This document shows positions 1-20,640 of a DNA stretch of 64,000 nucleotides, one piece after another. Position numbers and translations under genes: made by a program. Source of the stretch: Setophaga petechia (lineage: Eukaryota > Chordata > Aves > Passeriformes > Parulidae); NCBI GenBank assembly GCA_024362935.1, contig JANCRA010000118.1, positions 465,134 through 529,133 of the forward strand. Direction: 5' to 3'. Each line of letters begins with the position of its first letter. Position 1 is the stretch's first letter. Below the pieces are notes generated by a model, which did no database searches, was not told the origin of the DNA, and saw nothing but the letters and a program-made list of their open reading frames with translations.

Positions 1-538
<538 letters not shown>

Positions 539-645
539 TGACTGGGAGGTGGGACTCAGATTAATCTGAAAAGTGACACTTGGAGAAGCACAATGTGTCA
601 CAATAAAGAGCAGCGTTCAGGAGATGGAAATTTCCAGTGGAACGT

Positions 646-712
646 GGATGGGGGTTGGAATGAGCTGAGCCTTAAGGTCCCTTTCAGCCCAAGTCCCCCT
701 GGCATTCTGTGA
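646..712 (+). mobile_element. CR1 3'-end fragment
   Basis: The motif aaggtccctttcagccca followed by cattctgtg is the typical 3' end of a CR1 LINE running into its octamer tail, in sense orientation. Short and diverged. Confidence 0.5.
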
Positions 713-892
713 GGTGCAGATCCAGCACAGCTTGTCCAGGGTGCTGCACTGAGCTGTCACTGCTCCTGGGCTTGGGAACAAGGGAGAAATTTCTCCAGTA
801 ACAGCAGCTGCTGGGAAGTGTTGTGTCCCTCCACCCCTCTCCCTGGACACTGGTCTGGTCCTTCACCAGGTGTTCTGGTGCTTCTGCCCAGT

Positions 893-1065
893 AATTGAGA
901 ATCAGAATCAGAGAACCTCCTGAGCTGGAAGGCACCCACAAGGATCAAATCCAGCTCCTGGCCCTGCCCACACTCTCCAACAATCCCACCCTGGACATGC
1001 CTGAGATGTTGTCCCAACATTTCTGGAACTCTGGCAGCCCTGGAGCTGTGACCTGCCCAGGGTTG
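893..1065 (-). mobile_element. CR1 fragment, antisense
   Basis: It begins with degenerate agaatcagaatcagaga octamer-tail copies, then gagctggaaggcaccca and a diverged CR1 3'UTR. With the tail at the left, the element runs on the minus strand. An old copy. Confidence 0.6.
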
Positions 1066-1242
1066 GTTGGTCATGGTGGCCCCAGCCCCTTTGGGGTGTG
1101 CAGGCAGGCACAGAACCTGTCTGGCTGTGCCAGATCTCCCCTGTGCCATGGGGCTGATCTTTGATCCCTCTCAGTGGGCAGGTCCTGCCTGCAGGGTGGG
1201 AGGGCAGTGCCAGTGGCAGGGCAGGGTTTGTCCTTGCAGTGA

Positions 1243-5820
<4,578 letters not shown>

Positions 5821-6174
5821 TAGTGATTCCTTCCTTAAATTCTCCCTCTGGAGCATGGACACATGGAAGAGCTGCAGAAGACTTAGGGGTGGGTGTAGGG
5901 GAGGTGAAAGTGGCTTTTGCTTCATAAAAAGTGTTAGTTATAACAGTTACAAAGTGAGGTGTGTCAGCCAGTCTGTCATGGAGGAGGATGGAGATGTGGA
6001 AGGGTAGCTCTAATCCAAGTTTCTGAATTTCACCAGGAATTCTTGTGTGTTTTGCTTTATCTGATTTATTTTTGTGGGGTTTAAGTTACCACTACCCTTG
6101 GATAGTGAGAACATTCACTGCTCTGGGATGCTGTGTCCTGCCACAGGGAGAGTTGGGAAATCAGTGCAGCAGCA

Positions 6175-6227
6175 ATCCATCCATCCATCCATCCATCCAT
6201 CCATCCATCCATCCATCCATCCATCCC
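6175..6227. repeat. (ATCC)n microsatellite
   Basis: About 13 uninterrupted tetranucleotide copies. Being in an intron it has no coding effect. Confidence 0.95.
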
Positions 6228-6974
6228 ACTTTTCCCAGAGGAATTTCCACTCACAGAGTCATTCCCAGCTTTTTGCTGTGTCCCTTTGGAGTCACACCAC
6301 GGGAGGGACCCCTCCAAGGGGAGCTGCAGCATTCCCAGGTGCTGCAGAGCCACACGTGGGTGAGGCAGGATCCAGGTATTTGTGCTGTCAGGACAAGGCA
6401 CTGCTTCCCACGTGTGTGAATCCCTGCTGGATAAGCTCCCAGCCCTCAGAACATGAAGACTGAGCTCTTCAAAGGCTCAGAATTCCCCCTGCCTCTGATG
6501 AGAGTACCCATGGACACGAGGGAAGTGGAACATTAATGAGAATTAGGAGAATGTGGTCTTCACGTTGTTATTTCAGGTTCTTCCTCCCTGCTTTGCCTGG
6601 TTCTTTTTTCCCAAACTTCTCTCCAGCTCCATTAATTAGTGGAGGGTCCCCTGAGCTGAGCAAACCCACTGGGTGATGCTGTGAGTCAGGCAGGGGTGTG
6701 GGATGAGCCCAGCACAGCTCGTGGTCCCCTTTCATGTACCCTACTTCTGGCTCTCCAGAGAGCTCAGGCTGCTCATTAATGTATTCAGGAATTCTGGAAA
6801 TCCTCTGCTTGGCTGAGAGTTTTCATTCCTGAACCAGCATTTCTGTGTGGTTCTAACCTTGGATGTCCATTCCCACCACGTTCCTGTGGGGAGAAAATCA
6901 AAACAACAACTTGGCTTCTCTTGTGAGAGTGGACACTGACCTCATAGAGCATCACTGGACACTGAACTGCTCCA

Positions 6975-7075
6975 GTTCCCAAATTCCCACTCAGCACTCA
7001 GATCCCAAGGCACAAATTGGGGTGAAATAGGAGCTGGTCCAGATCCCAAATTCCCACTGAGATCCCAAATCCTGT
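6975..7075. repeat. Dispersed intron repeat, copy 2 (partner 5165-5235)
   Basis: Partner of 5165-5235. It contains an internal echo of its own start (cccactcagcactcagatcc, then cccactgagatcccaaatcc). Confidence 0.6.
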
Positions 7076-7151
7076 TTGACATTGCTGATCTCTGCCAGCA
7101 CAAATCCCCTGCCCCTGTAGCAGCACATGAGATCCTCTTAGGGCTGGGTGA

Positions 7152-9440
<2,289 letters not shown>

Positions 9441-9747
9441 TGTTGGGGTCCCAGGGACAATTCCATCCCAGTATCCCATCTGTCCCTGCCCTGTGTCCAA
9501 GTGCAGCCGTTCCCTGTGTGCTGTCACTCCATTCCCGTGTCACAAATCCCTCTCCAGCTTTCTGGAGGAGTGTGGAGCTGCCCTGGGCTGGAGCTGCAGC
9601 TGGCAGCAGTGCCCGTGTCCCAGTGACCCAGTTCTGCACCGAGCAGGCGCCGTGCTCCTGCCAGCCAGGCTGGGCCTGTGCTCGGGGCTGGGGACACGGC
9701 AGTGACACCAGGAACCACCTGGGCCTGGGGCTGTGCCCCCCATCTCT

Positions 9748-10345
9748 GTCCCTCTGTGTCCCTGGGACTGTGTCCCTCTGGCTCTGTGGGCAGTGTCCCT
9801 GTGGCCTGTGCCCCTTTGCCTGTGTTCCAGAGTGTCCCCCTGCCTGTGTCCCCCTGCCTGTGTCTCCCTGCCTGTGTGTGTCCCCCTGCCTGTGTCCCTG
9901 CAAGTTGTCCCTCTCTGTCCCTGTGCGCCTCTGTCCCTGCTGCTTGTGTCCCTCTGTGTCCCTTGGGCTGTGTCTCTATGGCAGTGTCCCTTTGGCAGTG
10001 TCCCTCTGTGTCCCTGTGGGCTGTGTCCCTTTGGCAGTGTCCCTCTGTGTCCCTGTGGGCAGTGTCCCTCTCTGTCCCTGTGGGCTGTGTCCCTTTGGCA
10101 GTGTCCTTCTCTGTCCCTGTAGGCCGTGTCCCTTTGGCAGTGTCCCTCTCTGTCCCTTTGGCAGTGTCCCTCTCTGTCCCTGTGGGCTGTGTCCCTTGGG
10201 CTCTGTCCCCCTGGCTCTGTCCCTCTTGCTCCATCCCTGTGGGCTGTGTCCCCCTGCCTGTCTCTCTCTGTGTCCCTGTGACTGTCCCTGTGTCCCTGCT
10301 GGATCTGTCCCTGTGCCTGCCAGCCCCACCTGTCCCTCCATGTCC
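9748..10345. repeat. Minisatellite, tgtgtccctgtgggc units
   Basis: About 600 bp of 12-36-bp units such as tgtgtccctttggcagtg and tgtccctctctgtccctg. It lies directly beside the composite CR1. The 37835-38335 array has similar units. Confidence 0.9.
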
Positions 10346-10455
10346 CTCCAAGGCCACTGGCCTTGCCTGGTGCCACCGTGCTGGTGCCACCTCAGAGCCC
10401 ACAGCAATTCATCAGATCCTGTTTCTCACTTTTAAGTGATTTGTGGTGTGACACT

Positions 10456-10660
10456 TCCCAGAATCCTGGGATCCCTGAGGCTGGAAAAGCCCCCCAAGAC
10501 CACCAAGCCCAGGCTTTGCCCTGTCCTCACCTTGTCCCCACCAGAGCTCTGAGTGCCACCTCCAGGAATTCCTTGGACACCTCCAGGGATGGGCACTGCA
10601 AACCTCCCTGGGCAGTTCCAATGCCTGAGCCCCCTTTCCATGGAGGAGAATCCCCCTGAC
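10456..10660 (-). mobile_element. CR1 fragment, antisense
   Basis: Begins ccagaatcctgggatccctg aggctggaaaag (degenerate tail and 3' end) and continues with caccaagcccaggctttgcc and cttggacacctccagggatg, typical of a CR1 subfamily in antisense. Confidence 0.7.
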
Positions 10661-10699
10661 ATCCCAGACTGCCATGGTTTAGCATTGCCCTGCAGTGTG

Positions 10700-11990
10700 T
10701 GCATGCACAGCCATCCCAGGAGCTCACATCTATCCACAATGAAGCCATTTGGAATGAAATCTGCTGTGCTGCCATCCCCTGTGCCTGCTGCTCCAGGGGC
10801 AGGGAGCCCTGGAACAGGGAATATCTTCATTTTCCTGCTTTTAAAGGTCACATTTGCAGGGCTGCAGAATGGCAGTGGATGGAGAATAACAGGCTTTAGA
10901 TGGGGGTGGGGCTGAGGGGATTTTAATTTCCTTCAGTGACATTTGTTGGGGTTACTTGATGAAAAAGCCCAGGTACAGCCAGAGAAATGAAATCCTGACT
11001 GACCCAGGCATGGAAAAGCTGAGATTTATTTGTCTTGAATAATGTCAGGTATTCAAATGCTAATGAAGCTTTTTTAAAAATTATATTTAAGCATCCTTGA
11101 CTAAACCAGACTGATTTTTCTGGGAAAGCAATGGGAATTTGTGTGAGGGAGCTGCTTTGACCTCCACATGCACAGAATCAACACAAACAGCTGGAATAAT
11201 CCTCAGGGATGTTAAATCTTAGGCTTAGGAGCCACTCAGAATCATTCTTTTAACCTCAAATCTGTTTTAGTGCACAGGAAATGCTAAAGATAATTAAATA
11301 AAGATATCTGGCAAGGGATACACCCAATTAATCTGTGCCAGCAGAAGGGCCCTGGATTTGTTAATCCATAACAGAGAATTGTGTATTAAAAAAAATACAA
11401 ATTATTGTTCCTAACATTTCTTACTTTCTTTTTCCCATGGAGCAAAGCCTTTGGATAAAATGCAAATTAGATTATCAGTGGGTCTGTCAAAAATAGCTCA
11501 GGGTTGACAGCTAAGTGGGCCTGAGTGAATGTGATTTCAGCTGTGATCCCAGGCTGCAGGAAAGCCTGGAAAAATGGAGCCAGGGGCTGTGGGAATGGCT
11601 GCTGATTGTGGAAAACAGCAGCTTGGGATGGGGCTAAAAATGAGATTTTATTTAAGTTTTTATTTAAAAAATGAAATTGAAAAGTGGTTTTAACAGTTGT
11701 GTCAGTAAAAGGAGAAAGAGGTGAAGCTGGATAGAGAAGGAATGGTTGGAATTGGAGCTTCTCTGCTCCTGCTGGGCACAGGAGTCATTCCTGCTGGGAA
11801 TGGGGAGCCAGGTTGGATTTGTGCTTTGGGAATGGGGTCCCTGGAGTGGAACAGGATGTGAGGGACTGGAGGCTGAGCTCTGGGCCAGGAGCAGGTGGAG
11901 ATGAGGTCCCTGGTTAGGGGCAGTGGTGGGGTGTGGACAGCCTTGGAGCAGGGAATGCTGGACATCCCCTTGGAGAGGAGAAAATGGTGA
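10700..11990 (+). other. PUM1: PUM1 last intron, unique sequence
   Basis: No repeat recognised. Positions 10930-11500 are AT-richer and of high complexity, unlike the flanks, so they could contain conserved noncoding sequence. No gene seen. Confidence 0.6.
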
Positions 11991-11992
11991 AA

Positions 11993-12225
11993 TCATGGAA
12001 TCCTGCAATGGTTTGGGTTGGAGAACCCTTAAATCCCACCCAGTGCCCCCCTGCCATGGCAGGGACACCTCCCACTGTGCCCTGGCTGCTCCAGCCTGGC
12101 CTTGGGCACTGCCAGGGCTCCAGGGGCAGCCACAGCTGCTCTGGCAATTCCAGCCCAGCCCCTGCCCTCCCTCACAGCCAGGAATTCCTTCCCAATATCC
12201 CACCTGACCCTTCCCAGGCAGTGAG
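11993..12225 (-). mobile_element. CR1 fragment, antisense
   Basis: Shows the antisense CR1 3' end (caatggtttgggttggagaa) followed by ctggccttgggcactgccag and gcagccacagctgctctggc. 5'-truncated. Confidence 0.8.
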
Positions 12226-12904
12226 AATCCATTTAATCCAAAGCCCCAGTGCTTGCCTTGTGCAGAATCCCAGTGGGAACTGGGGAACACGGCCTGGATT
12301 CCAGAATTGTGTGATGCTGATGCCTTGGGAAAGCTGCCCTGGAACAGAGACCAGGCTGAGCTAAAGATTAAAGCAGGGATTTATTCAAAGGATCTCCTCA
12401 ATGGATCCACCTTGGGCAGCACCAGAGCCCAGCCAGGGCTGCTCCCAAGATGAACCAAAATGGCCCCAAAATGAACCCAAGATGAACCAAAATGGCCCCA
12501 AAATGCACGGCCGGGCACGGGGTCTGTCCCTGGGATCAGCTCTGCTCCATTTGCATCTTGCAGTTCATTGTCCCATCCCAGCTTTAGCCCAGGCAGTCCC
12601 ATCCTTGTTTTTCTCTCTCCAGCCCACGGTGTTTGTGCTCCTGGGCTGAGATTTGGATCATTTGTCCTTGGTCCCCAGCTGGAGCAGGAATTGTTTTGTC
12701 TCCCTGCTCTGTGCACAGAGCTCACCACCCCATAATGTGAAGCCCAGACCCACACACTAAAGCAGCACAGAATGTGAAAAACAGAAAATCTAAACCTGAG
12801 GCATCAGTGCCAGCCAAGACCTCTGGGGTCTGGGGGAGTTGGTTTGACCCTGGGGATGGGTGTGACCCCACTCAGGTTCCTAAACCCTGAGGGGGGCAGG
12901 ACAT

Positions 12905-13912
<1,008 letters not shown>

Positions 13913-14175
13913 GCAGGGGCTGCTCCAGAGGCACTCCAGGATCCCAGGAATCCACCCCAGAACCCACCCACACCACCCGCCACGGTTGCTAAAAAAACAC
14001 AAACAAACAAAACCCACAAAAAAAAAACAAGCAAAGAAAAGCAGAAAAAAAAAAACCACAAAAAAAAAAAAGAGAAGCCTTTGTAAATTTCTTTAATTTT
14101 ATTATGCATAACATGTACTAATTATTTTTTTTAATTAACTAATTGCCCTGCTGTTTTACTGGTGTATAGAATTCT

Positions 14176-14183
14176 TGTACATA
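14176..14183 (+). promoter_or_regulatory. PUM1: Pumilio response element (TGTACATA)
   Basis: Exact match to UGUANAUA with N = C, about 260 nt after the PUM1 stop. It would allow PUM1 or PUM2 to bind PUM1 mRNA. Near-matches (tgtatatt) occur around 14946, 14983 and 15443. Confidence 0.65.
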
Positions 14184-15087
14184 GGTCTCAGATGTACATG
14201 GAAGGCCACATTTTTGTTCACTGTTGTATCTATATTCCAAATGTGGAGACTTTCAGGGTGGTTGGTTCGAAGACAACAAACAAAACAGGAGAAAAACCCC
14301 TGTTTTTAATTCATCCTTTTTTGCAAATAGCTTTTTTTGGGGTTTTTTTTCCTCCTTTTAGCCCAAAAATCAGCAAGAAGTTGGAATTTTAGTTCAGCGA
14401 CACCACTGGTAGAAATACTAAAAAGAAAAAAATTCAACTTGCTAAAGTTTGGTTTTAAACAAAGACACCAAAATTCCGTTTTTGGGACTTTTTAATGGCT
14501 TTATTTCTGTTTTATTTGTGACTGACATGCTGAAGGAGGGAGCTTTGCTGGCGTTTTGAGAAAACACCCAGAGATGATCTAAAAGTGGAGGATTTTTGGG
14601 GTTTTTTATGCCCACTCCTCTGTTCACCTGGAGAGACACAATTTGATTATTTAGCATGAGGAAAAACAAAAAAATCCAACTCGGCTTTGGTCTTGCTTCT
14701 ATAAATATATAGTGTATACTTGGTGTAGACTTTACATATATAAAAATTTGTAGTATTTTCTTGTTTTGATGTCTGATCTGTATCTATAATGTACCCTAGT
14801 AGTGGAACATACTTCTGACTGTACAATTGTACATTTGTAAACCTCTGTAATGTAAATGTGGAGAAGTTTGAATCGACATAAAACCCGTTTTTTGGTAAGA
14901 AAACAGGAAAAAAAAAAGAATTTAGCAAAACCTGTGCATTTCAGTGTATATTCACACCTTTTATGGTCGTAGCATATAGTGTTGTATATTGTAAATTGTA
15001 ATTTCAACCAGAAGTAAATTTTTTCTTTTGAAGGAAATGTTTTCTTTATACAGCCTAGTTAATGTTTAAAAACAAAAAAGGAAGAAA

Positions 15088-15093
15088 AATAAA
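15088..15093 (+). terminator. PUM1: Proximal poly(A) signal AATAAA
   Basis: Canonical hexamer in the PUM1 3'UTR, followed within about 30 nt by T-rich and GT-containing sequence. Would give a 3'UTR of about 1.2 kb. Confidence 0.55.
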
Positions 15094-15588
15094 CTGCTTG
15101 GTTTTATTTGTCACCTAGTTGGACGGTAGAGATCCTTTCTAAATGTTCTACAGACCTGATTCAGTTCCAAATAGTGTTTTTTTGAATCTTACAAAGTAAT
15201 GTTTTGCTTCTTTTGTGACAGTAAGAAACAAAAAGTGCAAAAGTACAGCCCCCTCCTAGTTTTCCTTACAATCAGAGCCCCTTTTCACCTTGTAAAGTGT
15301 GAATCACCTCCCCCTTTTTTGTACAGAAGATGAACTGTATTTTGCATTTTGTCTACTTGTAAGTGAATGTAACATACTGTCAATTTTCCTCGTTTGAATA
15401 TAGAATTGTAACACTACACGGTGTACATTTACAGAGCCTTGTGTATATTTCCAATGAACTTTTTTGCAAGCACACTTGTAACCATATGTGTATAATTAAC
15501 AAACCTGTGTATGCTTCTGCCTGGGCGACTATTTTTTGTAACTCTTGTGTAGATTGTCTCTAAACAACGTGTGATCTTTATTTTGAAA

Positions 15589-15594
15589 AATACA
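15589..15594 (+). terminator. PUM1: Distal poly(A) signal, variant AATACA
   Basis: Lies about 15-20 nt before the point where UTR-like sequence turns into minisatellite array 2. It is the best candidate for the distal 3' end of PUM1. Confidence 0.45.
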
Positions 15595-15604
15595 GAACTT
15601 TGGA

Positions 15605-16715
15605 ATCTGGCTTGGGGTTTCATGGAATTGTTTGTTGGAGTTTGGAGCCTCAGTCCAGGGGACAGGGGGAAGAGCTGGAGCTCTGCTTCTCATGGAGCGT
15701 TGAATTTTCCTGGAGCTTGGAGCTTCACTCCAAGGGCAGGAGCAGGACACAGGGAAGAGCTGGAGCTCTGCTTTCCATGGAATGTTGAGTTGGAGTTTGG
15801 AGCTTTATTCCAAAGGTGAGAGCAGGACACAGGGAAGAGCTGGGATTGTGCTGTTCATGGAATTGGAGCCTCAGTCCAGGGACAAGACACAGGCAAGAGC
15901 TGGGGCTCTGTTTTTCATGGAGTGTTTTGTTGGAGTTTGAAGCTTCAGTCAGGGGACAGGAGCAGGACACGGAGAAGAGCTGGGACTCTGCTTTTTATGG
16001 AATGTTGAATTGGAATTTGGAGCTTCAGTGTGGGTCCAGGACACAGGGAAGAGCTGGGGCTGTGCTGTTCATGGAATTGGAGCTGCAGTCCAGGGGCAGG
16101 GCACAGGGAAGACTTGAAGCTGTTATTTTCATGGAATGTTCAGTTGGAGTTTGGAGCTTCACTGTGGGAGCAGGACATGGGGAAGGGTTGGAGCTGTGCT
16201 TTTCATGGAATGTTCAGTTGGAGTTTGGAGCTTCACTGTGGAGCAGGACACAGGGAAGGGTTGGAGCTGTGCTTTTCATGGAATGTTCAGTTGGAGTTTG
16301 GAGCTTCACTCCAAGGGCAGGAGCAGGACATAGGGAAGAGCTGTGGCTCTGTTTTTCATGGAATGTTTTGTTGGAGTTTGGAGCTTCAGTCTGGGGACAG
16401 GAGCAGGACACAGAGAAGAGCTGGGGCTGTGCTTTTCATGGAATGTTGAATTGGAATTTGGAGCTTTTGTGTGGGTCCAGGACACAGGGAAGAGCTGGGG
16501 CTGTGCTTTTCATTAAATATTTTGTTGGAGTTGGAGCTTCACTCCAAGGGTGGGAGCAGCATAGAGTGAAGGCTTGGAGCTGTGCTTTTCATGGAATGTT
16601 GAATTTGAGTTTGGAGCTTCCATGTGGGACCAGGACACAGGGAAGGGCTGGAGCTGTGCTGGAGGGCTGGCATGGAGAGCAGGGGAAGGGACATTTTTCA
16701 TGGCTTTATTTCTGT
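15605..16715. repeat. Minisatellite array 2, related to array 1, downstream of PUM1
   Basis: About 1.1 kb of units such as ttttcatggaatgttgaatt, tggagtttggagcttca and gagcaggacacagggaagag, of the same family as 12905-13690. Its right end repeats the array 1 tail (gagcaggggaagggacattt ttcatgg) and continues into a diverged copy of PUM1 3'UTR sequence. Confidence 0.95.
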
Positions 16716-16790
16716 CTTTGCGAGTCTGATGTGCTGGAGGAGGAAGCTGAGCTGGCGGTTTTTTGCGGGGGGGAAACACCCAGAGATGGA
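16698..16790 (+). other. Diverged copy of PUM1 3'UTR segment 14490-14580
   Basis: Shared blocks in order: atggctttatttctgt, ctga(c/t)(a/g)tgctg(a/g)agg, ggagct or gaagct, gctggcg and aaacacccagagatg. I estimate about 75-80% identity. It follows array 2 directly, whereas the original lies about 600 bp after the last PUM1 coding exon. Confidence 0.75.
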
Positions 16791-16879
16791 CTGGGGGCCC
16801 ATCCTGAACAGGCTCCCCAGGACACAGGGATGGGGGATTCTCCTGAGACCCCACCTGCAGAGCTGCCCCAGCCCTGGAG

Positions 16880-17165
16880 CCCCCAAAATGAAGGATTTGG
16901 AGCTGCTGGAGAGAGCCCAGAGGAGCCTCCGGAGCTGCTGCAGGGCTGGAGCCCCTCTGGAGCCAGGCTGGGAGAGCTGGGGGTGCTCCCCTGGAGAGGA
17001 GAAGGCTGCAGGGAGAGCTGAGAGCCCTTGCAGGGCCTGAAGGGGCTCCAGGAGAGCTGCAGAGGGACTGGGGACAAGGATGGAGGGACAGGAGGCAGGG
17101 AATGGCTGCCAGTGGCAGAGGGCAGGGCTGGATGGGATCTTGGGCAGGAATTCTTTCCCTGGTGC
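16880..17165 (+). mobile_element. CR1 fragment, sense
   Basis: Contains ggagctgctggagagagccc, ctggagcccctctggagcca and gccagtggcagagggcaggg. It is the reverse complement of the block at 9170-9440 and 39130-39390. The 3' tail is missing. Confidence 0.85.
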
Positions 17166-18170
17166 TTCTCCAGGCTGCTCCATGGAGCTGATGGCTCTAC
17201 CCCCACTCACCCCTGCTGCCCCCGTGATGTCCTGGCCTCCCTTATTCCCCCAATTCTTTATTTAGGAAGATCCAGCTCCCCATTTCTTTCCCTGTGTGAA
17301 CAGAACCCCAAAATCAGCCTCTCCTTCCCACCAGCTTCCCCCATTTACAGCATCCAGGACCTTCCCTATCCCTAACTGTGCTTTGTTGCATTTAAAATCC
17401 CTTCTTCAGAGGGACATTTGAGGAATGCTGATGAATCTGGGAATTTATGGAGGCAGGGTCACGTGTGGCCAAGTGATAGAGGGCAAGAAAATGCCTATTT
17501 TACAGGAAATTAGTTATTTTGACTTAGCATGTGGAAAGGGTGGATTTGAAGCCTGGACTCTTCCCACATCCCATTCCCACCCCTCAGCAGGGCCAGCACC
17601 ACTCTGGGATTGATCTAGGACCTCACACTGGGATTGATCTGGGACCCCATACTGGGACTGACCTTTTCCCACCCTGTTGGTGTTAAATTCAGCAGATTTG
17701 GGGTTTGACTCAGTTTCTGCCCAGCGTTTGAGGCCACTCCAATGTCCCAGCATGGCCACCAGGGCCACAGGCACTTGAACTTTGGGGTTTTAGAGCTCTT
17801 TGGGTGTCTCTGAGTTCTTCACCCCGCATTTACCTGGTGGTGCCTGTGGAGCTTTGTCAGCTGCAGGCTTGGGGACAAACACGGTGAAAACGAGGGAGAG
17901 AAATCTATTTCTTAGTGTCTAATTCAGCACTGAGCGTTCCATTCAGGCTGCAGAGGAAGGGAGCGTGCCCAGGCTCTGTGCCCCCAGACTCCTGCGGGTC
18001 CGGGGCCAGCCCTGGCACCGTTCCCACCCCGAGGAGTTGGGGAATGGGATCGGAGCTGCCTGGCCCTGCCGAGGGACAGAGGGGACACGGGAAGGACACG
18101 GGGGCTCCGTGCTGGCCCTGCCTTGTCCCTCCTGAGCACGGCTGGTGACTGCTGCTGGAGAAGGGATCTG
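17166..18170. other. Intergenic, PUM1-SDC3
   Basis: Mostly unique sequence. A short tandem triplication of about 27 bp (gggattgatctgggacc units) lies at 17605-17665. No gene or RNA recognised. Confidence 0.6.
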
Positions 18171-18171
18171 A

Positions 18172-18470
18172 AGGGACCTTGTCACCCCAACCGGGACCTG
18201 TCACCCCAACCGGGACCTATCACCCCAACTGGGACCTGTCACCCCAGCCAGGACCTGTCCCCTCAGCCGGACCTGTCACCCCAACCGGGACCTGTCACCC
18301 CAACCGGGACCTATCACCCCAACCGGGACCTGTCACCCCAGCCAGGACCTGTCCCCTCAGCCGGACCTGTCACCCCAACCGGGACCTGTACCCTCAGCCA
18401 GACATGTTCCCTCAGCCGGGACATGTCCCCGCAGCCGGACCTGTCCCCTCAGCCGGGATCCCTGTGCCAC
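18172..18470. repeat. Minisatellite, ccgggacctgtcacccca units (about 18-19 bp)
   Basis: Around 16 tandem copies with drift towards cagccggacctgtcccctca on the right. Confidence 0.95.
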
Positions 18471-18774
18471 CCCCTGTCCCATCGCTCTGCCCAGACCCCA
18501 GGGGACACGGAGCTGCCGCTGTCACCGTGGCCGTGGGGGGATAAAGCCTCGCTGGCAGCGCCCCCCGCTCCTCCTGTGGGGTCCCACAAAGCCCCGCCAC
18601 CCTTCAGGGGCCACCCCTGGGGTGCCACCGCTCGCTGGGGACCCGCGGGGACCCTGCGGCCCTGGCCCGGTCCCTGCAGGGGTGGCGGCGGCCACGGCGG
18701 GGCGGTGCAGGCCCAGCAACGGGCCCGGGCCGGGCGGGGCCTGTGTGGGGACAGCGGGGCCCGTGTGGGGGCAG

Positions 18775-18990
18775 CGGCCCTGCCTGGGGACACCCCGGCA
18801 CCGGGACCCCCTGCCCGGGGACAGCAGCCCTGCCCGAGGACACCTCCCTGCCTGGGGACACCCCGGCACCGGGACCCCCTGCCCGGGGACAGCAGCCCTG
18901 CCCGAGGACACCTCCCTGCCTGGGGACATCCCGGAACCGGGACCCCCCTCCCCGGGGACAACAGCCCTGTGTGGGGACATCCCGTCCCTG
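18775..18990. repeat. Three-copy tandem repeat, period about 71 bp
   Basis: Unit contains cctgcctggggacaccccgg, caccgggaccccctgcccgg and ggacagcagccctgcccgag. The copies begin near 18780, 18851 and 18922. Confidence 0.9.
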
Positions 18991-18999
18991 GGATCCCCA

Positions 19000-20640
19000 G
19001 CACCGGTGGCCCCCTCCTCCAATCCCCCCTTCATGGCACCCACCTGTGTCCCCGGGTCCCCTCTGCCGTGACACCCCCGGCTCGGTGTCCCCACTGTCCC
19101 TGAGCCCCCCCGGTGTCCCCGGCACTCCCCCAGCCCAAAGCCACCTCCTGTTCCCTGTCCCCTCATGGCCCCAGGGACACCCCCGGACCCTCCTCTCTGA
19201 GCCCCCCCTGCTCCGGGGCCACCCCACTGTCCCGGGGACCCCCCCTCACTGCGACCCCCCCGGTGTCCCTGGGATGCCCCCGGGACCCCTTTCCACCCCC
19301 TGCCCTGGAGACCCCTCCCCACCTTTCCCTGGGTTTTGCCCCCCCTTCCCACTTCTCACTCCTATAAATGCACTTAAAAAAATTAATTTGGATTTTGCTA
19401 ATTACAGGGCAATTAAAACCCAATGGAGTCTCTCAGGTGGGGGCTCCCAGAGCCCCCTCCCCCGATGTTTCCCACTCCCCCTCGGTGTTCCCTGAGTTCC
19501 CAGTCCCGGGGCAGAGGGAGGATCCCCAGGGGGATTTGTGGGGAGCCGAGTCCCTGCTCCCCCAGCCCGAGGGGGTTCAGCTCCATTTTTGGCTGAATTT
19601 GGCTGATTTTCCCTCCTTTGTCCCAGTAACCCCCCTGCCCCCCGAGCCCCTCCCGGGCTGTATTTTGGAGGTAAATGAGGAGGTTTAGGAGAGTCTGAGT
19701 ATATTTTTAGGCCCCCGACAGGAAAGGAGGAATTCTACATGTGGAAATGGCTCACTCCCATCCCATCCCAGCTCACCCGCAGCCTCACCACTCCCAGGGG
19801 TGACCAAAGCCCCGGATTCAGAGCGGAGCCAGTCCCGGGACACCTGGCAGGTGTGGAGATGTCACCGCCATGGTCCCGCCCTCTGATCCCACCGCCACCC
19901 CGGGTTCTGAGCGGGGAAACTGAGGCTGGCTCGGCTGTCGGCCCGGGAGTGACTCCCGGGATGCCCGAAGGTTTCTCCCTCCCATCCATCCCTGGGTACC
20001 CCCGAGGTGTCCCAAACACCACCTTGGGCTCCCCCATCTAACCCTGGGTGCCCCCAGCCCCTCCCACCTCTCCCTGGATCTCCCCTATCTGCCCCAGATC
20101 CCCCCCCACACCCCGGGCTGCCCCCAGTTTGCCCCAGTGCACTCTTTCACCCATCCCAGTGCGCTCCATCTGCCCCAGCCCCTTCCACCTGCCCCACATC
20201 CCTCCCCATCTGCCCCTGCTCGCCCCCCAGTCTGCCCCATGTGCCCCCTTCCCATGAGGTTCCCCAGTTTAACCCACGGCCACCTAATCTACCCCACTTC
20301 CCCTGTACGGCCCCAGTTCTCCCTTCCCGAGGTCCCCCAGTCTGCCTCGGACCCCTCCCAAATGTCCCCGTGGTGTCCCTCATCCCCCCCACATCACCCC
20401 CCATCCATCCCCGGGTCCCCATCCTGCCTCCACACGTCCCCCACGCTCCTCCCCATCCACCTCAGGGTCCTCCCAGTTTTCCCAGATCCCCCCCCCCATC
20501 TGTCCCCCAAGGTCCCCCCATCCACCCCAGCGTCCCCCAGTCTGCCCCAGACCCCTCCCATGTGTCCCGGTCCCCTCCTCCCCCCCATCTGTCCCGAGTC
20601 TCCCCAAGCTCCCACCCAGGACCCCTCAATCCACCCCAGC
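19000..20640. other. C-rich intergenic sequence upstream of SDC3
   Basis: Pyrimidine- and C-rich (many cccc runs). From 20040 to 20650 it is nearly repetitive, with ccccatctgccccag-like units. It has an AT-rich patch at 19360-19420. No open frame with protein character. Confidence 0.6.

Larger units (their letters stand above)
13913..15610 (+). other. PUM1: PUM1 3'UTR
   Basis: AT-rich sequence of about 1.7 kb after the stop, in sharp contrast to its GC-rich surroundings. It contains A-rich tracts (13990-14075), several UGUA motifs and a full Pumilio element at 14176-14183. A canonical aataaa lies at 15088-15093. A variant signal (aataca, 15589-15594) lies near the sequence where the transcript probably ends; I place the end near 15610 because minisatellite array 2 starts there. 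Boundary by inference. Confidence 0.8.
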
